From the NCBI RefSeq assembly GCF_020858115.1, contig NZ_JACYMM010000013.1:62001-126000 (forward strand): a stretch of DNA of 64,000 nucleotides. The letters are read 5' to 3'. The notes beneath the pieces were generated by a model. The model made no database searches, was not told where the DNA came from, and worked only from the letters and a program-made list of their open reading frames with translations. The position numbers were made by a program, and so were the translations under genes. The first letter of the stretch is position 1. The number at the start of each line of letters is the position of its first letter. This document shows, piece by piece, positions 35,289 to 44,237 of the stretch. Origin of the DNA: Janthinobacterium sp. FW305-129 (GTDB lineage: Bacteria > Pseudomonadota > Gammaproteobacteria > Burkholderiales > Burkholderiaceae_D).

Positions 35289-36194
35289 ATGGATATCGAT
35301 CCCGGAGATTTGCTGCTGTTCGCGCGCGTCGTCGAGTGCGGCAGTTTTTCGCGCGCTGCCGTGCGCGTGGACTTGCCCAAGTCGACCCTGTCGCGCCGCA
35401 TCTCGCAGCTGGAAGCGAAGCTGGGCGAACGGCTGCTGCTGCGCACTACGCGCAAACTGGCGCTAACGGAGTTTGGCGCCAGCCTGCTTGAGCACGCGCG
35501 CAAGGTGGTCGAGGAAACGGAAGCGGCCGGCGCGCTGGCCCAGCACCGCCAGGCGGGACCCAGCGGCTTGCTGCGCATTTCCATGCCGGCCGACTTCGGC
35601 GACGCGCTGATGCGCCAGGTGCTGGCCGAATTCGTGCGCCGCTATCCGGCCATTTCGCTGGAACTGGACTTGTCGGCGCGCCGCGTGGATTTGCTGGAAG
35701 AAAATTTCGACCTGGCCATCCGCATGGGCAACTTGCCCGACGATGCCAGCCTGGCGGCGCGCCGCGTGGCCTTCAGCACCCTGGCGCTGTACGCCTCGCC
35801 GCAATACACGAGCGTGCACGGCTTGCCCGAGCATCCCGACGATTTATATGGCCATGATCTGCTCAGCTTGCCACGGGCCGTGCATGGCCTCGTGCACTGG
35901 ACTTTGATCCGCGGCAAGACGACGTGGGAGCGCGACTTGCCCGTGCGCCTGCTGGCGAACTCGCCGGAATTGCTGGTGCGCATGGCTTGCACGGGCGTGG
36001 GCATCGCGGCCAGCACGGACCGCTTTGCCAAGGCGTATGTGGCGACGGGGGAACTGGTGCGCGTGCTGCCGGAATGGAGTTTCCCGCTGGTCACGGGCTG
36101 GGCCGTGTTTCCCGGCCGGCGCCTGATGCCGGCCAAGACGCGGGCTTTCCTGGACTTGATGGAAGAGATGTACCGCACGGATGCGCCCGTGTAG
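35289..36194 (+). CDS. LysR-family transcriptional regulator
   Basis: This 301-residue protein has a winged HTH at about residues 5-64 (VVECGSFSRAAVRVDLPKST, LSRRISQLEAKLGERLLLRT) and a periplasmic-binding-like effector domain (about 90-295). Divergent from azoR-pirin, so it is probably their regulator, as with many quinone-sensing LysR proteins of this subgroup. Upstream in-frame ATGs exist, but the start MDIDPGDLLLF gives the normal HTH spacing. Confidence 0.92.
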   Translation: MDIDPGDLLLFARVVECGSFSRAAVRVDLPKSTLSRRISQLEAKLGERLLLRTTRKLALTEFGASLLEHARKVVEETEAAGALAQHRQAGPSGLLRISMPADFGDALMRQVLAEFVRRYPAISLELDLSARRVDLLEENFDLAIRMGNLPDDASLAARRVAFSTLALYASPQYTSVHGLPEHPDDLYGHDLLSLPRAVHGLVHWTLIRGKTTWERDLPVRLLANSPELLVRMACTGVGIAASTDRFAKAYVATGELVRVLPEWSFPLVTGWAVFPGRRLMPAKTRAFLDLMEEMYRTDAPV

Positions 36195-36211
36195 GCGCGC
36201 ATCCTGTTGGC

Positions 36212-37060
36212 TTACCTGGGCACGTTGCCCATGACCTCGCCCAGCTGCACGGGGCCGGCCGGTTGCCAGTTGGCGTTGAATTGCACGGTGTCTTTCGGGA
36301 ACAGCATCACGACGGTGGAACCGAGCAGGAAGCGGCCCAGCTCTTCGCCCTGTTTCAGCACCACATTGTCGTTGGCATAGCTCCAGTCGCGGATCTCGCC
36401 CGTGCGGGGCGGGTTGACGAGGCCGTGCCAGACGGTGGCCATGCTGCCGACGATGGTGGCGCCCACCAGGGTCATGACGAAGGGGCCGTTGGCCGTGTCG
36501 AACACGCAGACGACGCGCTCGTTGCGGGCGAACAGGCCGGGAATGCCGCGCGCCGTCGTCGGATTGACGGAAAATAGTTCACCGGGAACATAAATCATGC
36601 GCGTCAAGCGGCCGTCGCAGGGCATGTGGATGCGGTGGTAGTCGCGCGGGCTCAGGTACAGGTTGGCGAAGCTGCCGTATTCGAACTGCGCCGCCAGGGC
36701 TGCATCGCCGCCCACCAGGGCCGTGGTGCTGAAGTTGTGGCCCTTGGCCTGGAAGATCTGGTCCTTGTCGATCGCGCCGAACTGGCTGATGCGGCCATCG
36801 ACGGGGCAGACGTAGTCGGCCTTGGCCAGCGGCCGCGCGTCGGGGCGCAGCGCGCGCGTGAAAAAGGCGTTGAAGCTGGCGTAGTGCGTGATGTCCGGGT
36901 CCAGCGCCTCATCCATGTTGACGTTGTAGCGGCCGACGAACCAGCGGATCAAACGCGTCGTCATGGCGCCGCCCTTGGCGCCGGCGATGCGTCCGGCAAA
37001 GTTGGTCAACGCCCCCTTGGGCAGCAGATATTGAGGCAAAACGGCAAGACGGTCAGACAC
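36212..37060 (-). CDS. psd: Phosphatidylserine decarboxylase proenzyme
   Basis: This 282-residue enzyme has the self-cleavage motif LGST (RFLLGSTVVMLFP) near the C-terminus, where the Ser becomes the pyruvoyl cofactor. The conserved GHNFSTTALVGGD and DYHRIHMPCDG regions are intact. It makes phosphatidylethanolamine at the inner membrane. Its length fits the bacterial short form. It is convergent with the LysR gene, with a 17-bp gap. Confidence 0.96.
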   Translation of the reverse strand: MSDRLAVLPQYLLPKGALTNFAGRIAGAKGGAMTTRLIRWFVGRYNVNMDEALDPDITHYASFNAFFTRALRPDARPLAKADYVCPVDGRISQFGAIDKDQIFQAKGHNFSTTALVGGDAALAAQFEYGSFANLYLSPRDYHRIHMPCDGRLTRMIYVPGELFSVNPTTARGIPGLFARNERVVCVFDTANGPFVMTLVGATIVGSMATVWHGLVNPPRTGEIRDWSYANDNVVLKQGEELGRFLLGSTVVMLFPKDTVQFNANWQPAGPVQLGEVMGNVPR

Positions 37061-37300
37061 GATGGGAAGCCTTTGACGGGGTGATCGGAATAATGGCGAA
37101 AACGCATTATAGCGGCGATGTGGTGCGCAATGATATGCGCCGTATGCAAGGGTGCGTATCGCAGTCTGCCACCGAATTTAATTTGCCATAGGAAATATTT
37201 TCAGGAAACTGTGCCACTCGGAAAAAATTACAGCACAATACAGCGGCCTGTTTTTTAGCTTTTAGCCATTTTTATTCAGCCAACTTTTTTCAGCCAGGTC

Positions 37301-39520
37301 ATGATGCCACGCCGTTGCCTCCGCCTTACCGTTGTTTGTTCAGCTGTCCTGTTTGCCTGGAATGCCCAGGCCCAGCAATCCGAAACGCGCGCCGCCACCG
37401 ACCCTGCCGGCGCGCCGCTGAAGGTTGAAAAGCCCGCCGCGCCCGCCATGCAAACCGTGGAGGTCAAGGGCAGCGGCTACGATCCGCGCCGCGACGATAC
37501 GGCCAGCAAGATGGTCGTGAGCAGCGAAGAAATCCTCAAGTATGGCGACAGCAATGTCACCGACGTGCTCAAGCGCCTGCCCGGCATTACCGTGTCCGGC
37601 GCGGCCGGGCGCACGGGCGGCGAAATCCGCATGCGCGGGCTGGGCAGCGGCTACACGCAGATATTGCTCAATGGCGAGCGGGCGCCGGCCGGTTTTTCGC
37701 TCGACACCCTGTCGCCCGACGTCATCGAGCGCATCGAGATTTTGCACGCGGCCAGTGCCGAATACAGCACGCAGTCGATTGCCGGCACCATCAACGTGGT
37801 GCTGAAAAAGGCCGTCAAGACGGCGCAGCGCGAACTCAAGCTGGGCGTGCAGGGCAGCGACGTGAGTTTTTCGCCTAGCGTAAACCTGCAACTGTCCGAC
37901 CGCGACGGCAATTTCTCGTATTCGCTGGCCGCTTCGCTGTTCCGCTACGATTATCATTACGACAATCCCGGACTGGAACTGGGCTACGCGCCCGATGGCC
38001 GGCAAAACCTGCTGCGCCGCACGAATGGCACGGGCGATGGCCGTCCGGAAGGCATCAATCTGTCGCCGCGCCTGAACTGGGTGCTGGCCAACGGCGACAA
38101 CGTGACGGCGCAATTCTTTTTCAATGGCGGGCGCTCGAACCACCGCAATTTCAGCCGCGCGGAAACAGAACTGGGCTTGCGCCCCGATTACGACACGAAT
38201 ACGGGCAGTTCCAGCAACCACAACGCCTTTGGCCGCAGCGACCTGACGTGGATGCACAAGCTGGCCGGCGGCGCCAAACTGGAACTGAAGATCGGCGCCT
38301 CGGCCGCCCGCAATACGTCCGACAGCCTGCAGCAGGGCTTTATCGACGGCAGCGGCCTGGCGCTCGAGCGCAAGGTGGGCGTGAAGGCGACGGAAAACGG
38401 CGTCAGTTCCACCGGCAAGTATTCCGCGCCCTTGCTGCCCGGCCATGCCCTGTCGATGGGCTGGGATGGCGCCTACACGGAGCGCGAGGAAACGCGCCGC
38501 CAGCGCGAAGCGGCCCTGGGCGTGCGTCCGCTCGTCAACAGCGACGAGGGTTTCGACGCCACCATCCAGCGCCTGGCCCTGTTCGTGCAGGACGACTGGG
38601 AAATCACGCCGCGCTGGTCGATGTATGCGGGCGTGCGCTGGGAAGGGATCGATACGCGCAGCGCGGGCGATACCTATGACGAAGTGAATCAGCGCACCAG
38701 CGTGTGGAGCCCGCTGCTGCAAACCCTGTGGAAGTTGCCAGATACCAAGGGCGACCAGGTGCGCCTGGCCCTGACGCGCACCTACAAGGCGCAACCCACG
38801 TCGAGCCTGATTCCGCGCCGCAATACCTCGACCAACAATAGCCAGACGGACCCCGACCGCGAAGGCAATCCCTACCTGAAACCGGAGCTGGCGCTCGGTA
38901 TCGACGCTTCCTACGAGCATTACTGGGCCGAAGGCGCCTTGCTCAGCGCGCGCGCCTCGGCCCGCCGCATCGACGGCTATACGCGCCAGGGCTTGCTGTT
39001 TATCAATGACCGCTGGGTATCGACGCCCGTCAACGATGGCCGCGCGAATACGCAGACACTGGAACTGGAAGCGAAGTTCCCGCTGCGCGCCGTGCTGGCC
39101 GCGCCCGTGCCGGCCATCGACCTGCGCGCCAGCGTCAGCCGCAACTGGTCGCAAGTGGAGCAGGTGCCGGGGCCAAACAACCGGCTCGACCAGCAAACGC
39201 CCGTCAGCGGCAATTTCGGTCTCGACTACAAGACGCCGGACGGCGTCTTGACCACGGGCGGCAGCTTCAATTTCCGCAATGGCGGCCCCGTGCGCATCAC
39301 CGAGCGCCAGAGCGCCTACACGTCGCCGCGGCGAGACCTCGACATTTATGCGCTGTGGAAATTCGATGCGAAGAACCAGCTGCGCCTGGCCGTGTCCAAC
39401 TTGCTGGCGCAAGACTTCGAAAACACCACCACGTATGCGGACGCCAGCGGCACCATCGTGCGCAACAGCATTTCGCCGAGCTCGCCGCAGGCGCGCGCGA
39501 CCCTGGAAATGAAGTTCTGA
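37301..39520 (+). CDS. TonB-dependent outer-membrane receptor
   Basis: This 739-residue precursor has a signal peptide (about residues 1-24, ending WNAQA), a plug domain (about 60-165; VTDVLKRLPGITVSG, MRGLGSGYTQILLNG, AGTINVVLKKA) and a 22-strand barrel region ending in the terminal Phe typical of outer-membrane proteins. It imports a scarce nutrient using TonB energy; iron-siderophore complexes are the usual substrates, but nothing in the sequence fixes it. The initiator could be either of two tandem ATGs (37301 or 37304). No convincing Fur box was seen in the 240 bp upstream. Confidence 0.92.
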   Translation: MMPRRCLRLTVVCSAVLFAWNAQAQQSETRAATDPAGAPLKVEKPAAPAMQTVEVKGSGYDPRRDDTASKMVVSSEEILKYGDSNVTDVLKRLPGITVSGAAGRTGGEIRMRGLGSGYTQILLNGERAPAGFSLDTLSPDVIERIEILHAASAEYSTQSIAGTINVVLKKAVKTAQRELKLGVQGSDVSFSPSVNLQLSDRDGNFSYSLAASLFRYDYHYDNPGLELGYAPDGRQNLLRRTNGTGDGRPEGINLSPRLNWVLANGDNVTAQFFFNGGRSNHRNFSRAETELGLRPDYDTNTGSSSNHNAFGRSDLTWMHKLAGGAKLELKIGASAARNTSDSLQQGFIDGSGLALERKVGVKATENGVSSTGKYSAPLLPGHALSMGWDGAYTEREETRRQREAALGVRPLVNSDEGFDATIQRLALFVQDDWEITPRWSMYAGVRWEGIDTRSAGDTYDEVNQRTSVWSPLLQTLWKLPDTKGDQVRLALTRTYKAQPTSSLIPRRNTSTNNSQTDPDREGNPYLKPELALGIDASYEHYWAEGALLSARASARRIDGYTRQGLLFINDRWVSTPVNDGRANTQTLELEAKFPLRAVLAAPVPAIDLRASVSRNWSQVEQVPGPNNRLDQQTPVSGNFGLDYKTPDGVLTTGGSFNFRNGGPVRITERQSAYTSPRRDLDIYALWKFDAKNQLRLAVSNLLAQDFENTTTYADASGTIVRNSISPSSPQARATLEMKF

Positions 39521-39638
39521 TCGTGCTGTTTTCGCGGTGAAACCCCGGCCGGCATCCCCGCTGGCCTATAATCTCGGCAATCGCGCGCACGGCCAGCCCG
39601 TGCGCGCCGCCTTTTACTTTGCCAAGATTGCTTTCCCC

Positions 39639-40877
39639 ATGACGTTTTCCTCCCTCGGCCTGATCGATCCCCTGGTCCGCAAACTTGACGAGCTCGGCTA
39701 TGCCAAGCCCACGCCGGTGCAGGCGCAAGCGATTCCTGCCGTGCTGGCCGGACGCGACCTGATGGCCGCCGCCCAGACGGGCACGGGCAAGACGGCTGGC
39801 TTTGCCGTGCCGCTGCTGCAGCGCCTGACCCTGGAAGGCGTGGTGGCGCCCCAGTGCGTGCGCGTGCTGGTGCTGGTGCCCACGCGCGAACTGGCCGAGC
39901 AAGTCTATGCCAGCTTCCGCAGCTATGGCGGTAACTTGCCGCTGCGCAGCTTCGTCGCCTATGGCGGCGTGCCCATCGAGCCGCAGATCAGCAAGCTGCG
40001 CAAGGGCCTCGACGTGCTGGTGGCCACGCCGGGCCGCTTGCTGGACTTGCAGACGCAGGGCGCCGTCAAGTTCGAGCAAGTGCAGACGCTGGTGCTGGAC
40101 GAGGCGGACCGCATGCTGGACCTCGGTTTCGAGCGCGAGCTCGATATATTGCTGATGAGCATGCCCAAGCAGCGCCAGACCCTGCTGTTCTCGGCCACCT
40201 TCTCGGACGCCATCCGCGCCATGGCGAAAACCATGCTGAAAGACCCCGTCTCGGTGGAGGTCAGCGCGCGCAACAGCACGGTGAAAGCCGTCAAGCAGTC
40301 GGTGATCGTGTGCGACAAGAAACGCAAGCCGGAACTGTTCCTGCACTTGCTGAAGAAAAAGCGCTGGGGCCAGGTATTGGTCTTCGTCAAGACGCGCAAG
40401 GGTGTCGAGCTGCTGGTGAACACCTTGCTGGAGCAGGGCGTGCGCGCCGATTCCATCCACGGCGACAAGACCCAGCCGAACCGTTTGCGCGCGCTGGCCC
40501 GCTTCAAATCTGCCGAGGTGCAAGTGCTGGTGGCTACCGACGTGGCCGCCCGTGGCCTTGACATTGATCAATTGCCCGTCGTCGTCAATTTCGACTTGCC
40601 GACGGTCGCCGAAGACTATATCCACCGCATCGGCCGCACTGGCCGCGCGGGCGCCTCGGGCGAGGCCATTTCCCTCGTCTGCGCCGATGAAGTCGAATTG
40701 CTGTCGGCGGTGGAAGCGCTGACGCGGCAAACCCTGAAACGCAACGAGGAGCCCGGTTTCGAGGCCGAGCACCGCGTGCCGGGCACGTCCGCCGGCGGCA
40801 CCATCCAGAAAAAGGCGGTGAAAGTGCTGGCGCCGAAGGCGGCGGAGCGGGCGAAAAAGCGCCGTTTTTATAAGTAA
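39639..40877 (+). CDS. DEAD-box RNA helicase (RhlE-like)
   Basis: This 412-residue helicase has all the core motifs in order: PTPVQAQAIP (Q motif), AQTGTGKT (I), PTRELAEQ (Ia), TPGRLLD (Ib), VLDEADRMLD (II), SATFS (III), ATDVAARGLDI (V) and HRIGRTGRAG (VI). The basic tail is short. It unwinds RNA in ribosome assembly or mRNA decay. The frame opens at 39537; the ATG at 39639 gives MTFSSLGLIDPLVRKL, the usual RhlE start. Confidence 0.94.
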   Translation: MTFSSLGLIDPLVRKLDELGYAKPTPVQAQAIPAVLAGRDLMAAAQTGTGKTAGFAVPLLQRLTLEGVVAPQCVRVLVLVPTRELAEQVYASFRSYGGNLPLRSFVAYGGVPIEPQISKLRKGLDVLVATPGRLLDLQTQGAVKFEQVQTLVLDEADRMLDLGFERELDILLMSMPKQRQTLLFSATFSDAIRAMAKTMLKDPVSVEVSARNSTVKAVKQSVIVCDKKRKPELFLHLLKKKRWGQVLVFVKTRKGVELLVNTLLEQGVRADSIHGDKTQPNRLRALARFKSAEVQVLVATDVAARGLDIDQLPVVVNFDLPTVAEDYIHRIGRTGRAGASGEAISLVCADEVELLSAVEALTRQTLKRNEEPGFEAEHRVPGTSAGGTIQKKAVKVLAPKAAERAKKRRFYK

Positions 40878-40928
40878 AGGACGCACAAGGCGCGCAGCAC
40901 GGATATCGCATTCGTGCCATCATGCGCC

Positions 40929-41546
40929 ATGACCTCGATACCTTTGTTCCCGCTCAATACGGTGCTGTATCCCGATGGCTATCTGCCCCTGCAGATCTTC
41001 GAGGTGCGCTACCTGGACATGATACGTCAGTGCATCATGGGCGAGCAGCCGTTCGGCGTGGTGCAGTTGCTGGACGGCGCCGAAGTGCGCAAGCCGGGCC
41101 AGCTGGAAACCCTGGCGCCCGTGGGCACCCTGGCGCGCATCATCGACTGGGCCGCGCCCCTGTCCGGCTTGCTGCAAATCAAATGCATGGGCATGCAGCG
41201 CTTCCACATCGTCTCCAGCGAACAGCTGAAAAATGGCTTGTGGATGGCGCAAATTGAAACCTTGCCGCCCGACAAGGCCATTCCCATCCCCCAGGAGCAG
41301 CAGAACGTGGCCGACGCGCTCGGTGCCCTGATCCGCACCTTGCAGGAACAAAAGATTCCGCCCGAGCAAATGCCCCTGCAGCCCCCATACCGCCTCGACG
41401 AGTGCGGCTGGGTGGCGAACCGCTGGTGCGAGCTGCTGTCGCTGAGCGCCATGCAAAAGCAATTGCTGCTGAGCCAGGACAATCCCGTGCTGCGCCTGGA
41501 ACTGGTACAGGATATGCTCACGGAAAACGGCTTGCTGGAAGAGTAA
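40929..41546 (+). CDS. LON substrate-binding domain protein
   Basis: This 205-residue protein begins TSIPLFPLNTVLYPDGYLPL and carries IFEVRYLDM, the hallmark of the N-terminal domain of Lon protease. It has no AAA or protease domain, so it is a free-standing family member (PF02190) of unknown role. The ATG at 40929 is taken over a GTG at 40914. It follows the helicase gene by 51 bp. Confidence 0.9.
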   Translation: MTSIPLFPLNTVLYPDGYLPLQIFEVRYLDMIRQCIMGEQPFGVVQLLDGAEVRKPGQLETLAPVGTLARIIDWAAPLSGLLQIKCMGMQRFHIVSSEQLKNGLWMAQIETLPPDKAIPIPQEQQNVADALGALIRTLQEQKIPPEQMPLQPPYRLDECGWVANRWCELLSLSAMQKQLLLSQDNPVLRLELVQDMLTENGLLEE

Positions 41547-41688
41547 AACACGCCAGGCCGCATGTTTTCTCGCGCTTCCGTTGTGCAATTGCAATTACTA
41601 TTGAGAAATACTTTACGCTTTGCCGCCGCTGGCATAAGATAATGCCCCTGGGCAAGATTGCCCTGGGCAACATTCAAGAGCAGACGAC

Positions 41689-42432
41689 ATGGCAAAAGTA
41701 AGCGCGGAACAGATCAATGCGGCAATGGAAGCGATGGCCGGCGAAGGCCAGGCCATCACGGTGCGCGCCTTGCGCGAACGGCTGGGTAACGGGGCTTGCC
41801 TGGGCACCATCAGCAAGCTCTTGCAGCGCCGCAAGGCGGGCGCGCAGCGCCAGATCGCTGCGGCCGCCGAGCTGTCGCCCGTGCTGCAGCAAGCCATCCT
41901 CGATTATGTAGGACAGGAATTAAGCGCCAGCCACAGCGCGCATGAAGCCGAGATGAACGACAATCAACAGGAATTGATGGACCTGGCCAGCGAAAACGAG
42001 CGCCAGCAAGAGTTGCTCGACCTGCAGGCGGGCGAGCTGGAAACCTTGCGCGAGGAACTCGAACGCGAGCGGCAAGTGGCGAACCAGGCTAGAACGGACC
42101 TGGCCAAGGCGCAGCTGCGCCTGGAAGGCTTGCCGCGCCTGGAAGAGGCGGCCGAGCAGGCCCGCATGGATCTGGCCAAGGCGCAATTCAAGCTCGAAGG
42201 CATCCCACGCCTGGAAGAGGCCGCCGAAGCGGCGCGCGCGGAACTGATCCAGGCCCAGCTGAAGCTGGAAAGCCTGACGCGCGTGGAAACGGAACTGGCC
42301 GCCGCGCGCCTGGAACTGGAAGCGGAACGCGAAGAGCTGGGTGAAACGCGCGCCGAGCTGGACGAAGAGCGCACCCTGCGCATCAAGGCGCAGCAGTTTA
42401 TCGTCGATCCCATCTTCAAAACGCCTGTCTGA
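41689..42432 (+). CDS. KfrA-like DNA-binding coiled-coil protein with 24-residue repeats
   Basis: This 247-residue protein has an N-terminal KfrA-type DNA-binding domain (about residues 5-70; ITVRALRERLGNGACLGTIS) followed by a long alpha-helical coiled coil to the C-terminus. Within it, three adjacent 24-residue units start ARTDLAKAQLRLEGLPRLEE, ARMDLAKAQFKLEGIPRLEE and ARAELIQAQLKLESLTRVET. KfrA proteins are best known from plasmids, where they bind DNA and aid segregation; chromosomal homologues are of unknown function. The gene is monocistronic, and copy B of the structured repeat starts 4 bp after its stop. Confidence 0.85.
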   Translation: MAKVSAEQINAAMEAMAGEGQAITVRALRERLGNGACLGTISKLLQRRKAGAQRQIAAAAELSPVLQQAILDYVGQELSASHSAHEAEMNDNQQELMDLASENERQQELLDLQAGELETLREELERERQVANQARTDLAKAQLRLEGLPRLEEAAEQARMDLAKAQFKLEGIPRLEEAAEAARAELIQAQLKLESLTRVETELAAARLELEAEREELGETRAELDEERTLRIKAQQFIVDPIFKTPV

Positions 42433-42435
42433 GGA

Positions 42436-42551
42436 CGCCCGGCATAAGCTGCTGCGCGTCGGTATAGGAGGCTTGCGATGCTCACCGCACCGCAGTGCGG
42501 TTGCGCTTCTCGGCCGCCTCTCCCTTCCGCTCGCGACGCTTTTGCCAGGCG
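42436..42551 (+). repeat. Dispersed structured repeat, copy B (downstream of the KfrA-like gene)
   Basis: This 116-bp element has arms CGCCCGGCATAAGC (42436-42449) and GCTTTTGCCAGGCG (42538-42551), 12 of 14 pairing. The central hairpin is ACCGCAC/GTGCGGT with loop CGCA (42484-42501). It shares GCTGCGCGTCG, GCGATGCTCACCG, TGCGCTTCTCGGCC and GCTCGCGACG with copies A and C. It starts 4 bp after the KfrA-like stop, on the same strand. Confidence 0.85.
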
Positions 42552-42645
42552 TCGATGCGTCGTGCTGCCTTGGGTTAAACGGCGCACGGAATCATGATGC
42601 AAGGCGCAGCAGAATCCATGCTGGACTTGGGCGTAAGGGCCTGGC

Positions 42646-43233
42646 ATGGAAACGCTGATCGTCATGGGGGCTTCCGTGGGCGGCGTGGCTGCGCTGTCCA
42701 CCATCTTCGCGGCCTTGCCGGCGGGTTTTCCTGCGGCCATTCTGGCCGTCATGCACGTGGGGGCGCGCAAGAGCGTGCTGCCCGACATTCTCGATAAAGT
42801 ATCCGCCTTGCCCGTGCGCTTTGCCGCAACGGGCGAAGCCGTGCGCGCCGGCTGCATCCTGCTGGCGCCGCCAGACCGGCATATGCTGGTCGCCATCGCG
42901 GCGGGCCAGGCGACGGTCGAGCTGACCCGTGGTCCCAGGGAACATTACACGCGTCCCGCCATCGACCCGCTGTTTCGCAGCGCGGCCGCCGTTTTCGGGC
43001 CGAAAGTGGCGGGCGTGATCCTCAGCGGTTATCTCGACGATGGCACGGCCGGTTTGCGGGCGATCAAGGCTTGCGGCGGCAAGGCGCTGGTGCAGGAGCC
43101 ACGGGAGGCGCAAGCGCCATCGATGCCGCAAAGCGCGCTGGCCCATGTGGACGTGGACTGGCGCCTGCCCGTGGCCGGCATCGCTCCCGTCCTGCTGGCG
43201 CTGGCCGGCACCGGCCGGGTCGCATTCGCTTAA
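42646..43233 (+). CDS. Stand-alone CheB-type methylesterase domain
   Basis: This 195-residue protein is a CheB C-terminal domain alone, with the triad Ser10 (MGASVGG), His37 (VMHVGAR) and Asp132 (GYLDDGTAG) intact. CheB removes methyl groups from, or deamidates, chemoreceptor glutamates. There is no receiver domain and no cheR or receptor gene beside it, so control cannot be by CheA phosphorylation. It could act on the receptors at 58653-62011 or serve another signalling system. Confidence 0.88.
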   Translation: METLIVMGASVGGVAALSTIFAALPAGFPAAILAVMHVGARKSVLPDILDKVSALPVRFAATGEAVRAGCILLAPPDRHMLVAIAAGQATVELTRGPREHYTRPAIDPLFRSAAAVFGPKVAGVILSGYLDDGTAGLRAIKACGGKALVQEPREAQAPSMPQSALAHVDVDWRLPVAGIAPVLLALAGTGRVAFA

Positions 43234-43286
43234 AATAGCGCACGCCTGGCCGCTGCCGCGCAAGGCATCGATAGCAAAGAAGGTTT

Positions 43287-44237
43287 ATGTCAGTAGAGAA
43301 AAATTCATCGGCCCCCGGGCAAATGCCGCCATCCACGGCGCCGCGCGCGCTGCCGCCGCGCCCGCCTGCCGAATTCAGTTCTGCCGCGACAGCTCTTGCG
43401 CATAAGCACGCGCGCGAAGAGAAGGATGCGCAGGTGCGCGGCGTCACCTCCATCGACGCCATGCGCGAGGCCATCAAGCGGGCGGCGCGCGGCTTGCCCG
43501 CCATCACCGAGGTGCCGCGCCTGGGCATGCTTGGCGCCGCCGCCTTCCGCGCGCGCGCCGCGCAAGGCTTGCCCTTCCTGATGCGCGGGCTGGTGCAGCG
43601 CTGGCCCTTGTCGGCATTGGGGCCAGAGGTCTTGCGCGAGCAGTTCAGCCACGTGCCCGTGCGGGCGCGGGTGGGCGACTACATCAACACGGCGTTCGCG
43701 GCCGACCGCGCCATGCAGGACATGTCGATGGGGCAATACCTGGATCTGGTGGCAGAGGGCGAGTACGTGCTGCCGCCGTACCTGGGCAACCTGGAATTGC
43801 GCGAGCTGAACCGCCTGTGCCACTGGCCCACGTATTTCGACAAGATGGGTCCGCCCCGTTTCTGGGTGGGACCGGCCGGCACGGTGACGCCCCTGCATTG
43901 CGATTACGACGACAATATCTTCGCGCAAGTGTGGGGCCGCAAGCGCATCTTCCTGTCGCCGCCGCACCACGATGCCTTCCTGTATCCCAGCGAGGCGAAC
44001 GCCATCCTGTTCGGCTCGCCGTTCGACCCGGAAGCGCCCGATTTCCAGCGTTTCCCCCTGGCAAGCCAGGCGGCCATGATCGAATGCCTCGTCGAGCCGG
44101 GCGACATGCTGTACGTGCCCGCCGGCTGGTATCACCAGGTGCGCGCGCTGACGTTTTCGCTGTCGTCGAACCGCTGGGCCAGGGCCGTGCCGCTGGCGCT
44201 GCATGGGGATATGGCGCTGCGGCGTGGCGTGGCGTAA
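43287..44237 (+). CDS. Cupin-like JmjC-fold (FIH-type) dioxygenase
   Basis: This 316-residue protein has a disordered Pro/Ala-rich N-terminus (about 1-45), then a cupin_8/JmjC domain. The iron site is His-x-Asp in VTPLHCDYDDN and a distal His in VPAGWYHQVRAL. Such enzymes hydroxylate protein or small-molecule substrates using 2-oxoglutarate; the substrate here is unknown. It starts 53 bp after the CheB-like gene, probably co-transcribed. Its TAA stop directly abuts the TAA of the convergent EamA gene (44235-44240, TAATTA). Confidence 0.85.
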   Translation: MSVEKNSSAPGQMPPSTAPRALPPRPPAEFSSAATALAHKHAREEKDAQVRGVTSIDAMREAIKRAARGLPAITEVPRLGMLGAAAFRARAAQGLPFLMRGLVQRWPLSALGPEVLREQFSHVPVRARVGDYINTAFAADRAMQDMSMGQYLDLVAEGEYVLPPYLGNLELRELNRLCHWPTYFDKMGPPRFWVGPAGTVTPLHCDYDDNIFAQVWGRKRIFLSPPHHDAFLYPSEANAILFGSPFDPEAPDFQRFPLASQAAMIECLVEPGDMLYVPAGWYHQVRALTFSLSSNRWARAVPLALHGDMALRRGVA

